Assembly: GCA_014218235.1 (NCBI GenBank)
Contig: CM024759.1
Coordinates: 75,413,079-75,477,078 of the forward strand
Reading direction: 5' to 3'
DNA: 64,000 bases
DNA from: Colocasia esculenta
Lineage: Eukaryota > Streptophyta > Magnoliopsida > Alismatales > Araceae
The notes below the pieces were generated by a model. It was not told the origin of the DNA and made no database searches. It saw only the letters and a program-made list of their open reading frames with translations. Each line of letters starts with the position of its first letter. Position 1 is the stretch's first letter. Below, one piece after another: positions 1 to 12,000 of this stretch. The translations under genes and the position numbers were made by a program.

Positions 1-1952
1 GCAGACTACCCTACTAAAATAAGAAACACAAAGAAGCACTAATCAGGTATAACATGGATCGAAAAGCAAACAGAAACCGATTCATGGACGAAAGAAGTAA
101 CATACAAAGCAAACCTGTTAACGCGTCGCCTGTCCAAGCCGCGACCTAGTCGCGTCCAATCCTTCGACCGCGATAAGAACTGGAAACTTACAAATGAAAC
201 TAAACGGAAAATCCGAACCCTAACAGGATACTATCGGACAAAAACGCAAGCAAACATGATCTAAGCAATATAAGAAGGATGCATGCTCTCATGGGCATTG
301 AACAGAGAGGGCAAAGGGAATAGCAAGCACTAACCTGATGACGCGTCCCCCTCCTGCGACGCGAACTTGTCGCGACACCGCGATCGGTCGCGACAATGAC
401 AGAGCGAAAAAAATGCAGGGAATAAAGAACAAAACCCTAACAAGACACTATAATGACAAACAACAAGGAAACATGGCAAGCAGACAATCAAAATCTACGA
501 GGGTGGCAGTGAAGGTCCCACCGTGATCGCCAAAAGGTGTAATAACAGGGATTGGCTTCCCCTCAACATAGACATGAATATCAAATATGATAGCATGGGA
601 AAAAGGATGTGATCGCCACCTAGATAAGTTGCCTAATGATATGGAAAGACAATGGCTAACTTAAACTAGGAAAAGGAAGAGAACAGGAAACTGACCTGGT
701 GTCGCGGTCGCCATGGCCGCCGCGTTTCTAGTATCGCGTCAGTGAGAGGCGACGCGTCTATGTCGTGTCACCCCAGGTCGTCGCGTTCTCTAAATGCGGG
801 AGAATTGTTGTTGTGACCTTCTTCTAGTCCTCCAGCCGGCCAGAGCACCAGATCTTCTCGTAGACTTCGCTTGCTTGCCTGTCAATCAAAAGAAAACACA
901 AGGAAAAGACCCTATTAGAACATGTAAAGTGTAATATATATTCTAAGAGACGAAATGAGATGGGAGATCATTGTGGGAACGCACCTGGGGTGGTTTTAAA
1001 CCCCTGTGGGTGTGGAAAAACGTGGGTGGATGGTGGATATGCTCTATTTAAAAAGGACATAAAAATGCATGTAGAAATAGACAAAAGAAAGGGTAGAGAG
1101 AATGAGCCCCATTAGGGCGACTTCCTGGCGTGGATGCAGCTCCGATGATGTGCAAAAAGATCCAGGAGATTGCTAGAGTCGCCCTCTTCACATTCCTTGC
1201 TCCATTATGATGAAATGAGTGAGTTGTGGGGAGTGGAATGTGAAGGGAATGAGTGGATGCGTGGCTAAGTCTAGTTCAGAGGGAATTTTGGCAGCCCTTT
1301 GGGGTAATCATGAGGCTCTCCTCGTCCATGAGGAGGGACCTTCCTTATATAGAGCTTGGAGTGAGAATATTATGCATTATCTCCTCAAAAAGGTTTAGGA
1401 ATTAAAAGTGGGGGATAAAGCTCTATCAAAATCGGGTGTAGAGTCCTTAGGGGAGCTTAGGAGAGTCCCTAGGGCCAAAAATCCGCCCAAGGGGTCGGGA
1501 TAACCCTCTTAGACCAAGTCAAAGTGCATGAGAGGATAAATAGGGCGTGGTTATGGAGGCCAGAGATCTCGGTCCTTGTCGCGTCAGATCGTAAGGTCGC
1601 GACTAGAAACACGACGGTGCGGGGGGACGCGACGGTATTACCCACGTGCATGTATAATGCATGGACTGTCGCGGCGGCCCAACCCGTCGCGACTATAGTC
1701 GCGGCGCCACGATGCGTCGCGACAAGGAACCCGAATTATCTTGGATTATTCTCTCTAACCACATGATAAAATAGGAGTCATATTCCTCTAGGGACTCTCT
1801 CAAATGATTGATTTGGGTATTTTAAGGCATTTTAATGGATTGATGGGCTAAAATCAAGGCAAATGATGGGCTCAAGGTGAGTGATCAATTAGGGGCCCAC
1901 TAAGGTAGCAAGAAATGTGGTTCAACCCATTAGTCATAATCGGGTGTCTACA
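1..1952 (-). mobile_element. Partial LTR-like sequence, cut by the window edge
   Basis: Read on the minus strand this begins TGTAGACACCCG at 1952, a typical plant gypsy LTR start. A TATA box (CTATATAAGG, minus strand, 1352-1343) lies about 600 bp in, which fits an LTR promoter. The segment holds four clusters of CpG-rich near-palindromes related to GTCGCGAC (about 121-160, 341-394, 700-790, 1574-1725). No coding frame longer than about 80 codons is convincing. The other end, the primer site and any internal region lie left of the window, so neither the family nor whether this is a solo LTR can be settled. Confidence 0.5.
1343..1352 (-). promoter_or_regulatory. TATA box of the partial LTR
   Basis: CTATATAAGG on the minus strand, about 600 bp inside the LTR-like start at 1952. 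The position suits an LTR U3 promoter. Inference from position and motif only. Confidence 0.4.
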
Positions 1953-2640
1953 GTAGGCCAAAGCCTCGGCTAGGCCGACCTACCAAAGTACTAGAGTTGA
2001 CGTTCCGACGTGGCTAGAACCAGATTTTGTTGTCATCTAGTCCGACAAGTCAGGTCGGTTAGGACGACCTCTTCACACTCCTTGGGCCAACTACCTCAGC
2101 TCGTCCAAGGACGCATAATACCCGGCTTGGCCTTGACTGATACGGAGCATGACGTGTCCACGGGATTCCCGGAGCATGGCTCGCGTAATGGCCTGAGTAT
2201 TAACCGACGAGGTAATGGTCGAGGATCGTGTGTCCGATAATTACGGCCATTAAGACCACGATCTGGCATGGCGGTTACGACCACAATCTGACGACAATCA
2301 CAGAGATCCGCCGTGGGATTCGTGGGGTCGTCTAACTATTCCACAGGTAACCTGACCCTATAAAAGAGGCAGACACTATCAAAACATAAGAACGTTGTTC
2401 CGCTCATTGGACTAGGTCATTCTTCTCGGCTAGCTAATGACTTGAGTGTCGGAGTGTCTCCTTGCCGAGATTCGTTGGTGGGCTTTGCAGGTCTTCGGAC
2501 AATGTCCTCGAGACCTTGGAACATGAGTCATAGGTCAACTAAGCGGACCTCGGATCAGTCCCTCGACTTAGTCGTCTCGGCTCACACTCCTCGCCTGATC
2601 GTCTCGGTAGTCAATTCGGCATGAGCCGACCTCGGTTACA
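1953..2640 (+). mobile_element. Ty3/gypsy LTR fragment (Tat-like)
   Basis: A moderately GC-rich segment unlike its AT-rich right flank. It has a TATA box (TATAAAAG, 2359-2366) followed about 80-130 bp later by text typical of the R/U5 part of Tat-lineage LTRs (GACTTGAGTGTCGGAGTG near 2431, then a TTTGCAGG segment). No second LTR, primer site or gag-pol is next to it, so it is a solo or truncated LTR. Its start abuts the end of the neighbouring LTR at 1952. Both ends are approximate. Confidence 0.5.
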
Positions 2641-3751
2641 CATGCCGTAACACACCCCAAATCTCTTCAACATATTTAAAAAACAATAAATAATAAAAAT
2701 AGCACCGTTCATGCATACCATGCCGAAATATGTCGTGGATCTTTTGACCCCTAATGCGAGCTGACTCAACCATGTCACTGTAACACGGCAAACCATGTAC
2801 TAGACTCACGTTATAATTTAGGCCAAGCCATATATCCGAGTCTAAATTAATATATATGCATATTGGATGAACAACATAATAAAGTGTATGTTTTATCCAC
2901 GCAGAAATGAAAGGATCATCCTCGTTAACATGGTGGCTGAGAAAATTGTCCACCATGATTCCATATGCCAAGTTCTAAAGTCGCATATGATAGTCCTAGA
3001 GAAATTGTGGGAGAAAAAGAGCAAAATAAATCGAGAATAGCATGATGTTGTGTATGAAGGGGAACACCTGCCCCCTTACCCCGCATGCAAAGACACACGA
3101 AGTATTCGAGAAGGACAAAATTGAACTTAATTAGCCAAACATTACATATGATTAATTTTGAAATTGTAATGGCATCATAGCAAAAATACGATAGTCTCGT
3201 AGTGAGAAACTCAATTCACATACAAAATACAAAAATGTAATTCTCAAATTAATAGGGTGTATTTATATGCAAAATCTTCATTTTTATCAACATTCTAACA
3301 CTCCTCAACGTGAAAAAGAGAGGAAAAATATTTGGTACATATCAAAAGTGGTGGTATATGCATCAAGTGGAACTCAAACGAGACAACAAAGTTAACTTAA
3401 ATTAATAATAATTTAATCATGGACCTTTGTTCCTCAATAATTTGGCCTTCACTAAATGACATAAGATGGTTATCAAACTATCTCAACCGTCGATGTAGCG
3501 CCCTCTCGCAGTCTGTGTCGGCGGGGGGGCGCGCGCACGACCCTCCCACCTTCCCCCCCGGCTCCTCCCCTAATCCGTTTTCTCCACGTAGGTAGAAGAT
3601 CGAGGATGCTACGTGCATGGCCGCCAGATCCATGACCTTATCCGTGGCCTCTTCAGATCACAGCCAACCACGAGGGACGTACCATCACAGCCGTTACAAA
3701 GGAGGACCTCAAATTGATAGCTGGAATCAACAAGGACGGACCATTTAATTT
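2641..3751. other. AT-rich spacer, no gene recognised
   Basis: Mostly AT-rich sequence. A 111-codon minus-strand frame (2636-2971) resembles no family I know, and its composition gives no support for a gene. A short GC-rich stretch with a G run and alternating GC lies near 3500-3560. Nothing else is supported. Confidence 0.5.
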
Positions 3752-3909
3752 AGTGTAAATCAACTTTCGGTCCAAATGTTGACATAGTAGTTATTTTTAA
3801 GTTCATTGACCAAATCATTTTAGCATCCGGTCCAAATGAGGAAGAACTTTAATTTTAGGTCCAAAGGGACTTCGCCGTCAGTTAGTTGACGGTAGATCAG
3901 ATGAAAACT

Positions 3910-4407
3910 TCAAAATACCCTTATCAGTAGGAAGTCCGATGGGAGGAAGCGGCCTTGTTGCCGCCGGCGACGGCTAGGGGGGTTCTTCCTCGGCCTCTTC
4001 TTGGGTCGCCGGGGAGCCTCTCCCCCTTGGGCGGCCCAACATCCGACCTCAGACAGTACTTTGTCGGAACGGCCGAGTTTTTCTCTGGCGCCGACGGGGA
4101 TGACCGCATACACTGCAGGAGCCGCTGATCGGGGACCGGAAAGCAGAGACGGAGAGCCGCCTTGAGAGTTGGCAGGGGGTTCCCCGCGGGACTCGACCTT
4201 CATACACTGCAGGAGCCGTTGGTTGCCCCAGCTAATGGACGACAAAGGGAAGTTGTGGAGCCTGGACTGGGGCACCACCACATAGCCGGAGGAGGAGGCG
4301 CATGCCTGGGGGTGCTGACGAAGCTGCTGCTGCTGCTGGTGAAGCTGTCGGCGTTGAGGTGGCGCATGGCGCTCCTGTTGCGCAGGGTCCTCCTTGGCCT
4401 CCACCAT
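3910..4407 (-). pseudogene. Captured 5' gene fragment, duplicated first exon
   Basis: On the minus strand an open frame of 165 codons starts at 4407 with a good plant context (GCCCCATGG). It encodes a Gln/His-rich N terminus (poly-Gln around residues 24-29) and runs into Arg/Lys-rich text. The first 50 or so residues are repeated almost exactly from a second ATG at 4631, each copy with the same leader. Before the upstream copy lie a (CT)n leader and AAACCCTAAAATCC, as expected of a host gene's 5' untranslated region. I do not recognise the parent gene. The frame beyond the shared segment is probably chance. Most likely a transposon-captured, non-functional gene start. Confidence 0.45.
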
Positions 4408-4708
4408 GGGGCCGATCTCGGCCGCCGATGTAGCGGAACCAGAGGGGCTGGCAAGAAGCGATGCCGCAGTGGGAGATCAGGAGGCCTGGACTGGGGCACC
4501 ACCACACGGCCGGAGGAGGAGGCGCATGCCTGGGGGTGCTGACGAAGCTGCTGCTGCTGCTGGTGAAGCTGTTGGCGCTGAGGTGGCGCGTGGCGCTCCC
4601 GTTGCGCAGGGTCCTCCTTGGCCTCCACCATGGGGCCGATCTCAGCCGCCGATGTAGCGGAACCGGAGGGGCTGGCAAGAAGCGATGCCGCAGTGGGAGA
4701 TCAGGAGG
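4262..4708. repeat. Tandem duplication, 224-bp unit, two copies
   Basis: CTGGACTGGGGCACCACCAC occurs at 4262 and 4486, and about 220 bp after each agree with only scattered differences, including a GCTGCTGCTGCTG tract. Each unit contains one copy of the captured leader, ATG and exon start. The duplication probably arose inside the element after capture. Confidence 0.8.
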
Positions 4709-4776
4709 GGATTTTAGGGTTTTGCAAGGTCGGCGAGGGGAGGGGGAAGGCGAGGAGGACGATGGAAAAGAAGAGG

Positions 4777-4780
<4 letters not shown>

Positions 4781-4832
<52 letters not shown>

Positions 4833-4834
4833 GG
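4781..4834. repeat. (AG)n microsatellite
   Basis: About 54 bp of almost pure AG with one interruption. On the minus strand it is the CT-rich leader ahead of the captured exon. Confidence 0.95.
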
Positions 4835-5016
4835 GAGCATCCCGACGTCAGAGTTCTCTCACGAAAACGGAACCCTTACGGTAGATAAACGGAAGGGGCT
4901 AAAGATAATGGAAATTGAGTTATTGGACCTAAAAATAATTTTCTGATCAATAGACCTAAAAATAAATAAGAGGTCAACAAATGGACCTAAAATAAAAAAA
5001 CCCAATAATTTACCCC

Positions 5017-5519
5017 TTAGAATTAATATACCTCGAGATTTTGTTTTCACAAGATGTTTCCTACTAGGACACAATAAATTGCCATAAAGCTTTTATCTTA
5101 TGTATTTTTATAACATATATACTTATTATTCGATCGCTGCATTTTTTTTTTGAACATTGAAAGAGCAAATGCTCCAAAAATATATTACTGTATAATAGAA
5201 CAGATAATAGAAGAGATTGAGACCGAGAGGGCAGCCGGATCCCAATAAAAAAGTAAGTTACAAGAGAGCCCAAGTCTTATTTTATGTAAGAGTAATTAAT
5301 GCTTATTTGCATGTCATGTCGCACTCCACATTGACGTGCTCTGTCAGGCTGTCAGCGCTAGACAACATGTGGCGGACAACCTCATCCGACAATAACGGAG
5401 ATAGCATAACCAAACGAGAAATATTTGGTGCATACGGTACCTAACGGTGTGCACACCAAGTAGCTAGGCTTCAAGTGAACGAATGAAGATGATTTGACAC
5501 TTATTCATTGCATGTGTTT
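5017..5519. other. Spacer, no gene recognised
   Basis: AT-rich sequence between the gene-carrying element and the SINE. The open frames are short and show no family resemblance. Confidence 0.5.
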
Positions 5520-5534
5520 TTGGTGTGCACTTTT

Positions 5535-5800
5535 TTTTTTTTTTTTTGATAACGAGGAAATCTCGCCTCGTGTGGTTTTGTGGGCTCAGGATTGGTGTTT
5601 GTGAATTCCAAGATCAGGACTTGACAGTTGCTCCTACTTTTCGTGTACCTGTATTGCCCTTATCCCACTTGACTGAAAAAATCTCGAATTTACACATCTC
5701 GAGAATTGTATGTAAATCAGGTAAACCCCCCTCATGAATCGAACTCGGGACCTCTCTACTTTTAAGCAATAGTTCTAACCGATCGACCCAACCGGGGTTC
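5535..5800 (-). mobile_element. tRNA-derived SINE, copy 1
   Basis: Minus-strand SINE of about 266 bp. Reading from 5800 down, a tRNA-like head has an A box (GGGTCGATCGGTT) and a B box (GAGTTCGATTC). The other end is a poly(A) tail, seen as a T run on the plus strand near 5535. It is flanked by a perfect 15-bp target duplication, TTGGTGTGCACTTTT, at 5520-5534 and 5801-5815, as expected of LINE-driven insertion. A second copy of the family lies at 37571-37830. Confidence 0.88.
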
Positions 5801-5815
5801 TTGGTGTGCACTTTT

Positions 5816-6180
5816 GTATAGATTTGTTTACGATTCGATTCAATATGATTTAATTTTTTATTTTTTAAAAAATTGAATCAAATTAAATCAATTTGATTCG
5901 ATTTAAATTGAAAATAAGAAGAAAAAAAAATTATTTTTAAAAATGTTGTGGGTATCCAATTACAACCTCTCCTTTGGGAGGAGGCACACTAAGTATTGCA
6001 CCATTTATTTTCACGTGAAATATTATACTATTATATTATATATATATATATATTTCGATTCATATCGATTTTACAATGTAAAATCAAATTAAACTGTGAG
6101 GCCTTTCAAACATAACTAAATCGGTCAGTTCGATTTAATTTTTGATTTATATCATTTAATGAACACTCCTACTCTATAGC
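5816..6180. repeat. Degenerate AT-rich hAT-type MITE candidate
   Basis: Repeated GATTCGATTTAA-like text ends near 6170 in AATGAACACTCCTA, resembling the better preserved MITE at 32583-33089 (ends ...AAACACCCCTA). The left end and the target duplication are unclear. An (AT)n run lies at about 6035-6052. Tentative. Confidence 0.3.
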
Positions 6181-6484
6181 ATGCACCAAACCATATCATC
6201 ATGTCAGAGTGGGATGCATATATGAATACAATACTGAAGATCTACCACTCACATCTACTTAAGCAATGGAGACTAGAAAACCTGACAAATGCCCATTAAC
6301 TATCCACAACTAAATACGTACCTTTATGAACGCATGGTTTACTATTGGTTATGACCTTTTTTTTGCATATGACAATGGAAAGTTCGACTATATGTACATT
6401 CATCCAAGTAAAATTGATGCTAGATGTGACCAACTATTCGGAATTACTTGGCTAAATACAAATGACATGTTTGATATTAAAATA

Positions 6485-7257
6485 TGTGGTGGCCAAATCT
6501 GGTCACCTAGGCCCATGATGGCTCGTTACGGCCCACTCACGTCCTGTCAACAAACGTGGCATCATCTCCGAAGGCCACGCCTTCACCAGGGTGGTTCGAA
6601 GACCTCCATTGTATGACCCCCGTGATCGGAAGTTGTCAAGCTCCACTGCGGCATATCCCCGAGCAGGTCATCTGCCCTTCCATACCGAACAACTATGAGC
6701 GGCTTCCGAACAGGGATGATAACCCTGCTGTGCGGAACAACCCAGGATATCACCTAACAGCACGTTCGAGCCCCCCATGTGGGTCACCTGCTCGGAAGGT
6801 GTGTCCAGAGGGTGCCGAGCAGGTTCTCTGGCTTACGATGCGGTTATAACCGCCCCAGGCCACGCGCTCCATCATCAAGAGGCACGAACTGCCTGGCATC
6901 CCAACGGGCGCCTGAACGCATAACTCCCCCCGTTATGCGCACCCCTCAAGGTGCCTTTTCAGGCACGATCTACCAACGTTACGCACGTTCGCCTTGGGAC
7001 CGGCGCCTATAAAAGCACAGGTACAGTACCATGCAACGGTACGTTCTCTCTCACGCGAACACGCTCTCACATTCCGAAACCCCCTGCCTTGCAAGCTCTC
7101 CACTGACTTAGGCATCGGAGGGTTTCCCCGGTCTTCACCGGGCCTCCTGATCCAATTCTGGTTTTTGCAGGCCTTCGTCCACACCGGCGGTCGTCTTCCC
7201 CATCTTCTCTAGTGGAGGCCTGTTTGGTTCCGGCCCAGGCAGGATTACACCACCACA
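6485..7257 (+). repeat. 5' LTR of the Tat/Retand element
   Basis: Starts TGTGGTGG and ends CCACCACA, 773 bp. A TATA box lies at 7008-7015. Nearly identical to the 3' LTR. Confidence 0.95.
7008..7015 (+). promoter_or_regulatory. TATA box in the 5' LTR
   Basis: TATAAAAG about 520 bp into the LTR, the probable core promoter for the genomic RNA. The same box is at 16611-16618 in the 3' LTR. Confidence 0.7.
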
Positions 7258-7259
7258 TT

Positions 7260-7277
7260 TGGCGCCGTCTGTGGGAA
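7260..7277 (+). other. Primer binding site
   Basis: TGGCGCCGTCTGTGGGAA begins two bases after the LTR end. The leading TGG pairs with a tRNA CCA end. I could not match all 18 bases to one tRNA from memory, so no tRNA is assigned. Confidence 0.75.
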
Positions 7278-7287
7278 CGACGTAGCC

Positions 7288-9000
7288 ATGGCTCGCGGAC
7301 GATCCTCGTACCAGAATGTGGGGAGCAGGGTGACGAGATCTTGCCAGTCACGAGGGGACTCTCGCCGTCGATCCCCTCCCGTAGACGTCAACATCGCCCC
7401 TGCGAGCGCTAACAATGACGTCCCTGTACCAACGGCCGCCGCACCTGCAACTGCCCTTGAAGTAGCAGAACTTCGGGGGCAGATGCAGCAGCTGACGGGC
7501 ATCTGCCTCGCCCTGCAGGTTCAGCTGGCAGAAGCAGCGGCCCCGGCGGTTTCCCTGCAGCGCGAGCGGCAGGCGGAATCGTCGCATCGACGCTCTCGCG
7601 TCCCCCCGGCGCCTCAAGAGCAGCAGGCAGATTCGCCGCGCCGCTCCCACCGAGCCCCGTCCGAGGAGCGAGCACCAGAGCGTCGCGGACGTTCGCCCCG
7701 TCGCTCCGTCGCCTCCCCCCGTCTGCCGCGATCGGTAGTGGGGGGAAACTCCCATGCGTCCGGACGGGGAGGCCCCGCCAATTCCGAACAGGAGCTCGCC
7801 AGGCGCTTAAGGCGTGTGGTCGACCTCGAGCGCCGCGTGGACGCGATGGTTCAACGTGCGGAGGGGAAAGCTCCGGCGGAGGATGACTTGGACTTTCGTT
7901 CCCCTTTCAGCAGGGAGATCCTGGAAGCCCAGGTCTCTTCCAAACTCCCTCTGCCCACCATCGCACCCTACGACGGCACTACCGACCCTGCCGACCACAT
8001 CCACGGCTTCGAGTCGCATATGGTGTTCCACGGAGCATCAGATGCGGCCAAGTGCAGGGCCTTCCCTGCAACTCTTAAAGAGACTGCCCGGGCCTGGTTC
8101 GAGACCCTCCTGGCGGGCTCCATCACCTCCTTCCGCCAGTTGAAGAAGTCCTTTCGGGACAACTTCCTTGGCGGAAGGTCGCAGCCGCGAACGGCGGCTT
8201 CTCTTCTGGCTATGCACCAGAAGAAGGGCGAGGCGCTGTGGGACTTCGTCAAGAGGTTCCGAACAGAGGCGCTTCGCATCTTCGCGACTGGACGTCCCTC
8301 TGGCAACCAGTGCCCTTATCAGGGCACTCGCGACGGTTCTTGCAGAGGACCCTCGGCGTTCAGCAGCCCGCTACCTTGCCGAGCTGCTCTCCATCGCACA
8401 GTGCCACGCGGCTTGCGAGGAGAGCCTAGCCGCAAGCAGGGCAGAGCAGGGGGAGCAGTCGGATAAGAAGCGGCCTTCCGACAACGGTTCCGACCGTGAT
8501 CGGAAGAAGGGACATCGCAACGGTGATTCGCCGCGCCGTCCGCGCCCCTTCACCAACTACACCCCCCTTACCGTGGCACCCGAACAGATCCTGGCCGAGA
8601 TCAGGAATGAAGCATTTGTTCGGTGGCCACAGAGGATGCGCTCCGACCCCCGGAAGCAAGATCAGAACAAGTACTGTCGCTTCCATCGCGACCACGGCCA
8701 CGACACCTCCGAGTGCCGCCAGCTTAAGGACGAAATCGAGGACCTCATCAAGCGCGGCTACCTTGGACGGTTCATGCGCCGTAACGAAGAGCGCCCCAGA
8801 CACCGAGAGCGTACTCCCGAACAGCCGATCAACAATGAGCCCAATGGGCAGGAGATCAATGTGATCGCGGGAGGCTTCGGCGCAGGCGGAGAAAGCACTC
8901 AAAGCCGACGCGACTACGCAAGGCGAGTGCATGCCGTAGATAGGCCTTTGGCACCTCGGCCGGCCCCATATCCCACCAGTCCTGCACGCGCACAGCCGAG
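7288..9000 (+). pseudogene. gag: gag of the Tat/Retand element, frameshifted
   Basis: Encodes the capsid/nucleocapsid polyprotein. The start at 7288 is the first ATG after the primer site. The first part is Arg/Ser/Pro-rich, then a typical plant retrotransposon gag core follows (about residues 215-330, including an FVKRFR motif). The frame changes near 8275-8290. After that a second frame continues through the core to a zinc-knuckle-like Cys/His motif (about 8670-8730) and an acidic/basic tail, ending in a stop at 9010. The coding frame returns to the original one near 8995, where protease begins. The two shifts are therefore compensating small indels in what was probably one gag-pol frame. 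Confidence 0.88.
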
Positions 9001-12000
9001 GAGGTTATAACCTTCTCGGACGAAGATCTTGTAGGGGTGCACACCGATGCGTTGGTCATTTCGGCCACCATCAACCACTGTAATGTGCGCCGGATTCTGG
9101 TGGATAATGGAAGCGCCCCTGATGTCTTGGCTTACGACTGTTTTGTCCTCATGGGCCTGAGAACCGACCAACTCACCCCTGTAAATTCGCCTTTGTTCGG
9201 CTTTTCGGGAGTTTCGGTCCAGCCTATGGGAAGGGTTCGCCTCCCAATCACCTTAGGGACGGCCCCAAGGATAGTGACCAAGGTTGTTGACTTTTTGGTC
9301 ATCAACAACATGCCTGGTTATAATGCTATCCTCGGCAGAGGTCTGATCGGATGCATCAAAGCAGTGCCTTCGTCACTCCATCAGAAGATGAAGTTCCCCA
9401 CTCCGAGCGGAGTTGGCGAAGTACTCGGGTGTCAGCGCGAGTCTCGCCGTTGCTATGTCCTCTCCTTAAGGGACAAGCAACCACTCGCTGATCCAGCCCC
9501 TCCAGCGACCGATCAACCTTCCACCAGCCAAGGAATGCCTGCTGAAGATTTAATTCCCATCCAGGTGGACAACGACCCCGAACACGTCTTGTACATTGGC
9601 GCCTTGTTGACGGAGGCCGAGCAGCAACGCTACACAGCCTTCCTACTGGCCAATTTGGACGTGTTCGCCTGGTCTGATGACGAACTTCCGGGCATTCCTC
9701 CGGAAGTAATGGTGCATCGCCTCCGTCTGGATCCACGGATCCCACCAGTTCAGCAAAGGAGGCGACCTGTGAACCGAGAACGGCAGACTGTGATCCAGGA
9801 TCACGTAGTCAAAAGCAGAACTGTTGGGCTCCTCCGAGAAGCCCAATACCCAAGGTGGATCTCTAATGTGGTCCTCGTATGCAAGGCCAACAGAAAATGG
9901 CGCGTGTGCGTTGATTACAAGGATCTCAATAAAGCGACGCCCAAGGACAACTTCCCTTTGCCGCGCATCGATCAGCTGGTGGATGCTACTTCTGGTCACG
10001 AGCTCCTCAGCTTTTTGGACGCCTACTCCAGCTACCACCAGATCAGTATGCATCCCCCGGATCAAGACGCCACGACGTTCGTTACAGACCTAGGCTTGTA
10101 CTGTTTTACCAGAATGCCTTTTGGTCTGAAGAACGCAAGTGCAACTTATCAGCGGCTGGTCAACAAGATGTTCGAGCAGCAGATTGGGCGCAACATGGAG
10201 GTCTACGTTGATGACATGTTGGTCAAAACGCTTCCGAGCAACGACCACATTTCCGACCTCCAGGAAACTTTCGCAACTCTGCGAAGGTATAATATGAAGC
10301 TCAACCCAGCCAAGTGCGCGTTTGGTGTTCAGTCCGGTAAGTTCCTCGGGTTCCTTGTATCAAACAGAGGAATAGAGGCAAATCTGGAGAAAATCCAAGC
10401 CGTGCTTGAGATGAGCAGTCCGAAGACAGTACGCGACGTCCAACGGCTGACAGGGCGTCTGGCGGCACTGAACCGGTTCATGTCCCGAGCAGCAGAAAGA
10501 AGTTTTAACTTCTTCAAGTTGCTCCGAGGCCCTAAAAGCGCCTCGAAGCAAGGGGGCAAGTACGGTGGACTGATGAATGCGAGGCTTTGGCAGCCCCTCA
10601 TGTTCTCTCAAAACCTGTGCTCGGGGAGCCTTTGTTCGTGTACCTCTCGGTTACTGAACACTCCATCAGCGCGGTCTTGATCAGAGAAGTAGGAGCGGCG
10701 CAGCATCCAGTATACTACATCAGCAGGGTCCTCCAAGAAGTTGAAAGGAGGTACCCCAGAGCAGAAAAACTCGCCCTTGCTCTCGTCACGGCCGCTCAAA
10801 AGCTCAGGCCCTATTTTCAGGCCCACTCCATTACAGTTCTAACCGACCAGCCGCTGAAATCCATCCTTCAGCGGCCGGAGGCTTCCGGCAGGTTGGTTAA
10901 GTAGGCAATAGAGCTTGGTGAGTTCGACATCAACTTTCGACCAAGGACGGCGGTCAAAGCACAGGCGCTGGCAGACTTCGTGGCGAAATGTACCCTTCCG
11001 GCCGAGCAGGATCCACCGTTGGCAGACGAACCCCCATAGGAGCTCTACGTCGACGGATCCTCTTGTGTCACAGGGAGTGGAGCGGGTTTGGTCCTCACCT
11101 CCCCGGAGGGGTTAGAGTTCCAATACGCCATCCGTTTTCGCTTTTCGGCCTCCAATAACGTGGCCGAATACGAAGCTTTGCTGTCCGGTATCCGCATGGC
11201 TAGGCACCTTGGAGCCATTCGGCTTAGAGTCTTTAGTGACTCTCAACTAGTTGCCAGCCAGGTGAGCGGACAGTTCGGAGCAAGGGAACCCCGCATGGCT
11301 CAATACCTCCAACAGGTCAAGAGCCAGACAGAGGGCCTCGTATACTTCGAAGTTATACATGTTCCACGGGAGCAGAATGCGCGAGCTGATGCACTGGCCA
11401 AATTGGCATCTTCAGGTGACATCGCCCCTTCCCGCTCCGTGTTTATTGAAGAGCTTTCCTTACCGAGCACGGAGGTTGATGTAGCCGCCATAGAAACGGG
11501 CCCACCAACTCCGAGTTGGATGGACCCTCTCTTGGCGTACTTACTCCGGGGCGAGCTTCCGCCCGAACAGGGCGAAGCTCGGAAAGTCAGAATGCGCTCT
11601 CAGCATTTCACCCTCGTAGAAGGAAAGCTGTACCGACGGTCCCTTTCAAGACCTCTCCTGCGCTGTCTCAAACCTGAGGAGGCCCTTGCGGCCACAGAAG
11701 AAGTTCACGAGGGGTTGTGTGGAAGCCATCTGGGGGGCAGAACGCTAGCGCGCAGCATTATCCGAGCAGGGTTCTGGTGGCCTTCTCTTCAGAAGGATTG
11801 CATGTCCTTCGTCAGGAAATGTCCAGAATGCCAAAAGTTCGGAGAGCTCATCAAGCAGCCTACCGAACAGCTTCACAGCCTGTTCGAGCCGTACCCTTTC
11901 GCCAGATGGGGCATTGATATCTTGGGTCCCTTCCCAGAGGCCCAAGGTCGGAAGAAGTTTCTGTTTGTGGCCATCGATTACTTCACCAAGTGGATCGAGG

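Larger units (their letters stand above)
3752..5016. mobile_element. Long-TIR DNA element carrying gene fragments (Pack-type candidate)
   Basis: The AT-rich ends are diverged inverted repeats of roughly 100 bp. Both carry GGTCCA...TGTTGAC followed by TATTTTTA-type text and ATTGA, and the outermost bases read GTGTAAAT on the left and GGGTAAAT on the right (minus strand). They enclose about 950 bp of very GC-rich gene-like DNA with a CT-rich leader and a duplicated first exon. This is the design of a gene-capturing (Pack-MULE-like) transposon. The flanking 9-mers (near 3743-3751 and 5017-5025) match at only about six of nine positions, so superfamily and ends are tentative. Confidence 0.5.

Noticed and set aside
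1953..2284. Opposing 76- and 62-codon frames in the LTR fragment
   Set aside because: Fall within LTR-type regulatory text; no domain.
2636..2971. 111-codon minus-strand frame
   Set aside because: No recognisable motif, AT-rich setting, no splice or promoter support.
4232..4840. 202-codon minus-strand frame with a Ser/Leu run
   Set aside because: The N-terminal Ser/Leu repeats are the translated (CT)n leader, and it is out of frame with the better exon start.
5700..5800. tRNA gene
   Set aside because: A and B boxes belong to a SINE with tail and target duplication; no cloverleaf with proper acceptor stem.
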